A DNA stretch of 64,000 bases from Klebsormidium nitens (Eukaryota > Streptophyta > Klebsormidiophyceae > Klebsormidiales > Klebsormidiaceae): NCBI GenBank assembly GCA_000708835.1, contig DF237057.1:62001-126000 (forward strand). Direction: 5' to 3'. The notes beneath the pieces were generated by a model. It was not told the origin of the DNA. It did not search any database and saw only the letters and a program-made list of their open reading frames with translations. Below are positions 1 through 9,600 of the stretch, piece after piece (within the stretch, counting starts at the first letter, position 1; every line of letters starts with the position of its first letter). The position numbers and the translations under genes are program-made.

Positions 1-954
1 TGAAACTCCGTCTGACGTGGCATTCGAAGTGGCAACTATATTTTGGCGCGAAGGTTTCAAACCTTGCCATTCAAGTTGGCGCCAAATTGTGTTTCTTCAA
101 GGAAGAATTCAAGAAGTTGAAGTTGGAAGCCTTCAACTTCAAGGCTTCATTGTCAAATTCAAACCCACACTGATCACCAGGCTCTGTCGCAGGACTCCAA
201 TCCGGTCACCGCTTTGCAGAAGAGCATCCGCAAAGTTGATGCACGCCCAATCACTCTTCCAAGAAGTCCTTGCGTTCCCTTTTGAGTTGTAAGGATTTCT
301 GCACGGGTGCTGTCAATATCGGATCTTCAAAGTCAACTAATACTATATTGTCCGACCGTTCCCAGCGGCACGTCAGCAATCCAGCTTAGTTCATTTGCGG
401 CATACTTCTCATTTCAGGAAAAGAACTGTAGTTCGCTAATAGATCAGGCAATCATCCCAACGGGATTTGAAGCAGGACCTGGAGAACCCATACAGCGGCC
501 ACAGCGCATGTACCAGGTGGGATGTGATTCCGCTTTAAACTTAATTCGTCCTGAAAGCTACAAGGATACTAGTTTATTTATCAAGTGTTCTTTACTTTGC
601 TTCTCTTGTGCTCTCGTGAGTAGTTTGATGTCTAGTTTCATGCAAGTTTCCGCTGCATCCAATCTGGTGCTTTGAAAAACATACTGAGTATCTTGGAGAT
701 ATCTTTCGTCCGCTTGTGTGAAGTGCAGAGGTTGGATTCTTAGACATCTTCAATGATGTTCCAGTGCTTTGCATTTCAACAGCGCATAGAGATTTCTGCA
801 CTCCAGCTTGGCAAAGTGGCTAGAAAACTCTGCATCAAACTAAGCCTGTAACGCAATTTTGAGATACCAAGCGAATAAAATTGTCATCTCTGAGTAATCA
901 CAAGGAGAAGTTGGATACCATGAAAGCTAACTTCAGATTGCTGATGTCCCAGGG
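1..954. other. Gene-free left edge
   Basis: No reading frame here has credible splice sites, codon bias or a recognisable motif. The first 200 bases contain several short direct and inverted echoes of a 'ttcaacttcaagg' type word, which reappears near 12410-12432 and may be remains of a dispersed repeat. The part closest to 954 is probably promoter and 5' UTR of the RING-finger gene that starts at 955. Confidence 0.4.
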
Positions 955-3003
955 ATGGCTGAACCCAAGAAGATCTCCAGCTGGTTAGCAGCAGCGAAGG
1001 CAGCTCCGTCCAAATCGCCGACGCCGTCCCCGCCTAATCACGTCTCCATGGTGAGGGTTTCTCGGCTTCACTAAGCATCTTGCTGTCAATCTTGCTGTCT
1101 ACTTGGTTGATTTGATCCATAAAATGGAAGTGACAATTAAGTCTGCTTGAGTGAAAAGATATTGGACATGCAGAGGTTCTGTGTCTCCCTCGCTTTTCTT
1201 TTCAGCCACAATGGATAAAGCATGTATGGGAGTGCCTGACGACAAAGGTATTGGAGCAAACCAAAACACTCTTCTTAGAATGGCTAGTCAGAAATTTCTC
1301 TTTACTGCTCATGGACTATAGAGAATGGCAGGATGCCCATTCTGTGACTCACTTCTTTTGATAGGCTGTTGCGTTGCTTCCATGCGAATCCCTGCAGCAT
1401 AATGATAACCTAATAACCTAATGTAACCAGGACTCTCTCATCTTCGTCACAGCTTGCGGCTTTGTGCAACACTGAGGTCAGCAAGGACGCCGATGGTTTT
1501 GTGACGGTGGTCCGAGCTAGGAAGTCTCGGTCCCCCCAGAAAGGGAGCGAGCCTCCTCTGCCACAGGGGGACGAGTTCCCTGCTTTGAAGAGTCCCCCAA
1601 AGAGGGGCCAGCCATTAGAAGGGCCTGTAAAGACCAGGAAGGAGGGGAAGAGGAAGGACGGGCATAAGGACAGAGCAGAGAACAAGCGAGAGGAGAAAGA
1701 AGCCGGCAGATTGGGAGAGTCGACTGGCATCATGGAGAAAAATGCTGGTGCAGAGGCACCGGACCTCAACCGAGGGGAGGGGAGCAGGATCAACACTCAG
1801 GAAAGACTCCAGGCCCCGACAGGCCCTCTGGAGAAAGAGCAAATGGGGAGCAATGGAAAGAGCAGAGAAGGGGGTCTCACAAAGGCGATCAGCGAGGCGG
1901 GCAAGTTGAGGGTGCCCCCCTCGCGTGAGGTCACTGCCGAGTTCGACGGCCTCATGACCGAGCTCCTGAGTGGCCTGCGACTACAAACGTCAGGACAGGG
2001 CCTCTCCCCGCCTGTCACGGCAAGCCCACAAACGCAGGGCCCTGTCCAGGCAACCTGCGCGCCCCCCCAGAACAAGGTGGTGCTCTCCCCCCAGGTGCAA
2101 AAGGCCCTTGCAGCGCCCCCTAAAAACGGCCCAGTAAACCTCACTGAGAGGGCGCCCCCCCTGTCACGGAACCTGTTCCCAAACCCCCCATCGGTTACTA
2201 GAACCGCCCCCCAAACCCTGGTTACTGGTCCTCGGCCGCCCACTCCCAAGATCACAAAAGTCAAACCCCCTGAGCCAATTCTCACCCCTGCCAGGGGCCC
2301 GAATCCGAACTCTTCCGAGCAATCTTCCACCCCCCAAACCAGGGAACTGTCGTTCTTCGCAGTCCCTCCAAAGACCCCAAACCCTTACTCTCCCAAGTCC
2401 GTGCTCGACCTTTCCAGCCCCGAGGGATCCCCCATGCCACGTCAGCAGACCCCGGCCAATCAGACGCCGCCAGCTAAGCGCTCGGCGTACCGGCCTGCGA
2501 TGCACGCTGACCCGAAGAAGGTCATTGGGCGGAAGGCCGAGGCCCAGAGCCCCTCGCCGGAGGTGGTGACGTCATCTCCGTTCAGCTACACGCTGTGGGC
2601 CCCTCCGCTGACATCAGCGAGACTCTCCTCGGCGGAGGCAGGTGTCCTGCGAGAGTCTCCCTGCAACGTGGTTAAGGAGGTTAACCCAGCGAAGGGCAGC
2701 CGGTTAGGGGCGTGGTTAGGGAAAGGGTCGTCCGGTTTGCTGGAAACGGAGAGCGAGTTTCACCAGGCCCTGATTCGGGGGGTGTTTACACAGCCTACGC
2801 CTTTCCAGCAGCCCACAGGTGTGCATACGGGGCATGAGGACGACGAGTTGTGTTGCAAGATCTGCTTTGAGAGGGAGAGCAACTCAACGTACCTGTGTGG
2901 GCACACTTTGTGCAACGACTGTGCAGAATACATTCACGTACATAAGAAGATCTGCCCGTTCTGCAGTAAGCCGATAGAAAGTGTGCTTAGAATGTTCACC
3001 TAA
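955..3003 (+). CDS. RING-finger protein, low-complexity Pro/Ser-rich, likely E3 ubiquitin ligase
   Basis: Two exons, 955-1050 and 1453-3003, give 548 aa; both the donor after 1050 (gtgagg) and the acceptor before 1453 (cgtcacag) are good, phase 0. The start ATG at 955 opens a short Lys/Ala/Ser/Pro-rich leader. The N-terminal part of exon 2 holds an acidic-aromatic motif, DGFVTVVRARK, followed by EFPAL, then about 380 residues of Pro/Ser/Thr/Lys-rich sequence with no visible fold. The last 50 residues form a C3HC4 RING: C-x2-C, then C-G-H-x2-C-x2-C, then C-P-F-C, ending a few residues after the last zinc pair. C-terminal RINGs of this kind usually recruit E2 enzymes, so an E3 ligase role is inferred; the substrate is unknown. 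It converges with the AUG5 gene (671 bases apart). Exon 1 is the least certain part. Confidence 0.82.
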
Positions 3004-3674
3004 CAGTGGTAACAAGTTTTCAGGTCAAAGTACTCAAGAGTGTACATTAGCTAGCTGCCGCCAGGTCGAATAGTAACTTTTCTTGATAGTTGTAGCTCAC
3101 TGGTAGATCTACTGTGCCATCATTTTCTTGGTGCACTTTCAAGTTTAATCCTGACGTTTAAGCCTGCGCTGCCATCGGGAAGTGGACCGTTGGGGTTTGC
3201 GAACAGCATACCAATTCTGGGATATTTTGAACATGTGATGGCATGCACGTGTGCATAAGCATGCGGAATCAAATGTTGCGAGGCCTGCAAATGCCACATG
3301 TACGCTTAACATCGTGCATCTAGCACTACAGCAGCGGTTCGATCGTGGCCTAAAGCACAATCTAGCTACATTGTGCGCTCCGATCAAGAGGACGAGGATT
3401 GACTCGTGTATACGGATCCAGTAGAAGAGATACTTTGTCGGAGTGGTCTTCCCGTTCCAAAATCGCGTGCAACTATGTTGCATGATCGTGCATCCCAGCC
3501 AACAGAGTCGCTTGCCGTAATGTATGACAAAGGCCAGTACCGATACAAGAGGCTAAGGATCGAACTTAGAAAACTCGTTATCGCACCCCAACGGCGCTCA
3601 AACAAGAAACCAAGATTGAAGTCTAACAACGATTCGCCCTTGAGCGCCCTCTTTTCAAAGTGGAGGACAGTCAG
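3004..3674. other. Convergent intergenic space between RING gene and AUG5
   Basis: This 671-base stretch lies between two stop codons facing each other. It should hold both 3' UTRs and terminators. Open frames on both strands overlap here but have no splice support, no motif and no codon bias. Nothing else is visible. Confidence 0.5.
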
Positions 3675-6600
3675 TCATTTCTGATCTAGGCTGAGAGCCC
3701 GTTCCAGTTGATTCAATTCGGCTTTTGTTCGCAATGCGCTCTGCAGTTGCCGCACCCGAGAGAGCCACGTGGCAGCGTTCTCGCCGTCCACTGCGACCCA
3801 AGGAACGGCTGCGAATGCCGGCTGCTCCCACCACTCGTGAATGAGCCGCCCCACCCTGCAGATGACGCAACGCTGACGTCAGCTCGCACGGGCGGAAAAG
3901 GTATGCTTCCGGAGCTTTCGACGCTGCTTACGGGACGCTGAAGGATCTCTCCGTAAGGGCCGCGTAACCTATAAAAGCGAACGTCGCGGAACAGCGATAC
4001 AATGATCCTCTCAGATTGTTCCACGTAGAAGTACCAGTGAGCTCTCTTTTAGTGATCGAAACACTCCACGCATCTTCGTCGGAACACGTACGACGGCCGG
4101 CCACCGAACCTCACCTTTCCGAGTCCTCAATCGCAAACCGCGCCTCGTCCACCGCCGCCCGGATCCGCGTCAGCGTCTCTGACGTCATCTCCTCGTCTTG
4201 CGCCGCGGCTGCTGCTGCCACGTCCTCCACCGCGTTCAGAAGCTCCGGCCGCGCGTCGCTCGCTTCGTCCACCGCAAAACGGCCGTCGGAAACGAGCGCG
4301 CTCAAAGTTTCTGCTTCCTGCAGGATTTGTTAAGAAGGGAATTAAGGGAACTGGAGTTGAAAGCGAGCCGAAAGTGGCGTTCAGTGGCGTCTATCATGGC
4401 GTTGTTTCGTCCACAGCAAACGATTATAGGAGCCAAAAGCGCTCAGAATTTTCGCTTCCTGCACTAATCAGAAATAGGATGTTATAGATGATCCTTGTCA
4501 AAGGCGGGCAGAAGTTTGGTATTCGATGGCGTTTATTGTGGCATGTCTGTGTTCTTTCAGAAGCTCCGGCCGGGCGTCGCTCGCTTCGTCCACAGCAAAT
4601 CGGCCGTCAGACACAAGGGCGCTCAGAGTTTCTGCTTCCTGCATCATTCGGAAAAAGATGGATGTTGAGATCCTTTCTGGCGGTTTTGAACCGTTTGATG
4701 AGCTCCAAACGAGCTTCGAGAGACAAAGCGGCCGTCGGAGACAAGCGCGCTCAGAGTTTCCGCTTCCTGCACAGTCAAAGAAAGCAGAATGATATGAAAG
4801 ACGGATTTAAGAGATGCGTCTCAAGTGCGGGCAGCAATCAGGTGGCGTTTCTGTGTTTCTTCATGAGCTCCGGCCGGGCGTCGCTCGCTTCCGAACCGGC
4901 NNNNNNNNNNNNNNNNNNNNNNNNNNNNNNNNNNNNNNNNNNNNNNNNNNNNNNNNNNNNNNNNNNNNNNNNNNNNNNNNNNNNNNNNNNNNNNNNNNNN
5001 NNNNNNNNNNNNNNNNNNNNNNNNNNNNNNNNNNNNNNNNNNNNNNNNNNNNNNNNNNNNNNNNNNNNNNNNNNNNNNNNNNNNNNNNNNNNNNNNNNNN
5101 NNNNNNNNNNNNNNNNNNNNNNNNNNNNNNNNNNNNNNNNNNNNNNNNNNNNNNNNNNNNNNNNNNNNNNNNNNNNNNNNNNNNNNNNNNNNNNNNNNNN
5201 NNNNNNNNNNNNNNNNNNNNNNNNNNNNNNNNNNNNNNNNNNNNNNNNNNNNNNNNNNNNNNNNNNNNNNNNNNNNNNNNNNNNNNNNNNNNNNNNNNNN
5301 NNNNNNNNNNNNNNNNNNNNNNNNNNNNNNNNNNNNNNNNNNNNNNNNNNNNNNNNNNNNNNNNNNNNNNNNNNNNNNNNNNNNNNNNNNNNNNNNNNNN
5401 NNNNNNNNNNNNGGCCATCGGAAATAAGAGCGCTCAACGCTTTGGCTTCCTGCGGGATGTGTAAAGAAGGGATTCATGAAGATTATTGTCACATGCGAAC
5501 CGAAGTGTGGCGTTTTTCATGGCGTTGTTTCATGACCGCCGGCCGGGCTTCGTCCACGGCAAAGCGGCCGACGGAAACAAGCGCGGTCAAGGTTTCGGCT
5601 TCCTGCAAAATCAGAAAAAGACAAAATAGATCTCAATGGAAGGGATTGAAGTGATGCGTGTCAAGTGCGGGCAGGAATTTAGTACCGCTTCTTTGTTGAT
5701 TCATGAGGTCCGGCCAAACGTCCCCCACACGTCGCTCGCTTCGTCCACGGAGAAACGGCCGTCAAAAGAAGCGCGCTCAGAGTTTTCGCTTCCTGCATCA
5801 GTCGAAAAAGGGGAGTTGAAAACCATCCTTGGCAAAGGCGGGCAAGAGTGTCGCATTTAGTGGCGTTTATTGCGGCGTTTCTGTGTTTATTCGTGAGCTC
5901 CAGCCGGCCGTCGCTCGCTTCGTCCACGAAAAACGGCCGTCAGGAACAAGCGCGCTCAAGGTTTCTGCTTCCTGCAAGGAGGGACGACCGAGGGTCGTAA
6001 GCAGCCGTTAGACGAGAGCGCGCACAGGGCCTCTCGTGAATATATCGTCAAGAGTCAAGACTACCTATAAAATGGTTTCAGATAGTTGGCCCGGTTAGCG
6101 GATAGAGACAGCTGTGGGGCGGATAGCAGGCTTTGTAAGGGCTGAATTATTAGTAGACAGGTTCTTAATGTGGAAAAGCACTTGAGACTGGGCGTGAGAG
6201 AAGCCCCCTTTTTCCTCTTACTGGCCTTGCTCAATGAATGCAATGGTGCAAACTTTTCGCCCCAACCCTAATCTACTCGAGTGAGGAAACAGGACTCTAC
6301 TCAGGGGTTTGTACTTTCCAGGTTTAGCTTAAGCTAAAAATAGAATGAATTTCAGTCTGACCTGAAGCTGCTTCGCGACCGCCGAGATCACCCCCGCCAC
6401 CGACGCATACTCCGGGTGACAAAACGCGAGGCCCTGTAAAACGCGCGGCAGCGCCTTGTCCAGAGTGTGCCCAGACTGGCCACCGGCCGCCGCAAGGCCT
6501 CGGGTCCGCATGGGCGACCCTGCTGACGTGGCAGCCGACGATTGGAGGGCCGACTGGTGGTGCCGTGCGGTGCGCGCGCGCTGGAGGGCGGAGAGCGCGG

Positions 6601-9600
6601 CGAAGTTGCCGGACGCGGCTTCCGACAGGGTGCCACGTGTCAAAGCCTCGTGAGCATCTGCAAGGGAACCAAATGGAGCTTAATTGTAGATGTCCGCCGC
6701 ACTGGCACGTCTGAGATCCTAGAACGACGTCGGAAGACCATAACGGAAGACATACGGTGTGAAACTCGTGATTGTGGGAACTGGGTCCTTGGCGCTACGC
6801 CAGATCAACGTTTGCGGCCCTGACTACTAAGCACACTGCAGGACTAAACGACATTTGTTGTCGATGGTCAACTTTTGAAGTCAATGAAGTGTGAGGACCC
6901 ACCCGTTCCGGTCTCCGCATACTGGGGCGGAAGCATCAGTGCGGCGCCGCCACAAACCTTTCCCTCTTGCGAGCCACCATTCCCCCCGCAACACCAGCAA
7001 GAAGCTGAAACGTTTGATGGCGGGCGCCGAATCACATTCAGTTTGACCGAATCCGCTCCGTTGGACTTACCTGTTCCGGTCTCCGCCAGCTGGGGCGGAA
7101 GCGTCCGGTGCGGAGCGGCGACAAACGCCTCCATCTCCCGGGCCACCATGTCCCGGCCGCGCTGAGCGACCTCCCGGAGCGCCCGTCCGAACGGCGCGAC
7201 CGTCCGCAAAGAGAGGGCACGTGCCCTGTCCGAAACGGCCCCCCAGGCTGCCGCCAACTCCTGCGGTCGCGAACAGCGAGCGCGTCATTTGTTGCGGGAA
7301 CTGACGCTTCAGAAGTCTGCCTGCGCTCGTTGCTTGCTCTTCCGGGCGTGTGGTTTTGATACTTGCGACCACATTTTCAAAGATCTTGGGACGTCTTTTA
7401 ATGTCTTTTTTCTTGCGACATTTTGATCTCGAGTATGTAAAGGGGTCGTCCAATTGGTTTACCCTACCGAACAGAAACAGTCGGCCTGTTTGTGATCGGT
7501 CATCTTTTGCCGCCGGCGGGCTGAACGAGGAGAACATCTTCATGATCCTTCAGAGTTCATTTCTTCTCAACAACTAACATCTGAAGCCCCCTGTTTCAAC
7601 TGTCCATTCCCGGCCAATACCCTCCAACCCAAGTGCACAGAGAAACCAGTCGCTTACGTGCACTGCCCCAAGTCCGATACTCTGAAAACCCAACCCCTCA
7701 TCCGGCCAAGGATACATCCGAGACGGCCCAAGCGAGCTGAAGCACAACGAACTGAAGCAATTCAAAAAACCCTGAATGCTCAAACCCCTCACGTCATTTT
7801 CCTTGCACAGGTCATTGTGAAGCGCTTCTAGCGCCGCCCGCCGCGCGTCGAACTCGGTGATCCGCTGCCACTTCCGCCGGAGCAGGAGTTCCGCTCGTTT
7901 CCGCTCCTCCTTCGCTGCAGTCAGCCGCGCAACCTCCGCTTCCAAAACGGCCGTCGCCGCTCTCGCGCCGGCAAGCTCCCGTTCTTGCGCCCAGACTTGA
8001 AGCTGCAAACACTGGGTTCGTTCCGTCATTCTGTGAATTCCGTTCCGTTCAGGCCACTGGAGCATTGAGAGGAAAAAAATGGCTGACAGATTCGAAGTCT
8101 AGCACGGCCGCCGGCCCCCTCGTAGTCAACGACTCCGGTTCCTGGGCCCAGACTCGAAGCTGCAGTTTGGAAGCAGCAAAAGTCCGGTTCCGTTTGTTCC
8201 GTGGGTTCGGTTCCGTTTCGTTAGCTAAGCAGCATTGGAAAACAAAAGCGCGCAATCTTCGCTTCCGAACCAACTGCAGCGGCTTTTGAGCCAGCGAGCT
8301 CTGGTTGTCGGGCCCACACCTGAAGCTGCAGGGGTGCAACTTCCGCTTTCTTAGTTCCGTTCCGTTCCGTCGTTTCTTTCTGCCGGTTGACTGAGGAACT
8401 ACATCACTTCCCACTCGAGCACGGCCTCGAGTTCAGAATTTGAGCACGTACTAGCCCCAAACCTACGGGACCGTTCCGTTCAATACAGTTCCTTACACAC
8501 TGTCTCATTCCTCAAGGACTTGCAACAGTGAAGACTCACGAGGGTGGGTCCCTTCTCACCGGATTCCTTCTTAGATCGTTTCCCGCGTCCCGGTCTTTGC
8601 GCTTGCCCCCACGAGTTGGATCAAATTGTTTCGTTCGATTCGGAAAGCACGAAAACTTCCGAGAAACGAGCAACCCTTTCCCTCCGATCCACCTTCAAAA
8701 TAGTTTCCTGCGTCCCACTCGATCCGCTCGCCTCCAGCACCGCGCATATCACCTTCTCTACGTTCCTTTTGCTTGAGAAAGAAGTAAACCCGCAGAGAAA
8801 AAGCGACTTCTAAGTCCTTCTCATCCGACCCACCTCCAAGATCGTTTCCTGCGTCCCGCTCTTCGCGCTCGCCTCCAGGACTGCGCGCATCGCTTCTTCG
8901 GTTCCTCGTTGACTATCATCTGCCTGCGCGTAGGCCTCTTCCGTACGCATGAACTGTGCGACGTGCGCCTTCTGCCGCTCGCGCAGCAGCGCCAGGGCGG
9001 TGCGCGCGCCGCCGAAGTCGGCGCCGGAGTGGGCGTCTTCCACGATCTTGTTGTTCTCGTACTTGTACCTAGAGGGATAGAGGGAAAATTCAAGGTTGAC
9101 TTCGTTCCTGCATTAGTTGCAAGTGCTGACGGGTTTTCCTAGCACGAGCGTCCTGAACAATCTCATGTTCTCGTATTTGTGCTGAACGGGAGAGCGGCAG
9201 AAGATTGAGCTTTGAGTTGTTTTGGTGAGTTAAGGTATTGCTCAAAGGTATTTCCCCGAGAGTTGAAGCAATCTGAACAGAGGAACAACCGTAACAATGC
9301 AGCCGGTATTGTTGCTCGTCACACTTTCCCGCTGGCCTAGAGGGGCCTTCCAAATTCCACCCACTACAAGAGTCTGGAGAACCTTCCGCAACTTTTACAT
9401 GATCGTCATCCAAGAACCTGACCAACAAGGCAATACACGTCACGTTTAGGAAGCCTGTCGTTCCATTGTGCCCCGGGTAAAAGTTATGCTGCAAAACAAT
9501 TTAGCGATTTGCGTCGTTCTAGCACACAACTACTTCGAAGAACTATCTGTTCAGTTTCAAACGTGCCCTGTCGATGCCGTCCTAAAGGTCGTCCGCACTC

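Noticed and set aside
307-675. 122-codon open frame
   Set aside because: No motif, splice support or codon bias; overlapped by frames on the other strand.
3966-3978. TATA-box-like word 'tataaaag' on the + strand
   Set aside because: It lies inside AUG5 intron 9 with no + strand gene downstream; likely chance.
4488-5654. Long frames across the first N gap
   Set aside because: They are open only because of undefined bases; the flanks are AUG5 intron repeats.
4555-5974. Exon 9 copies as genuine mutually exclusive exons of AUG5
   Set aside because: Several carry frameshifts, none has the second half of the exon or a matching donor, and the exon 8 to exon 9 join already matches the family length.
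4555-5974. CRISPR-like array
   Set aside because: Units are long, imperfect, exon-derived and in a eukaryotic intron.
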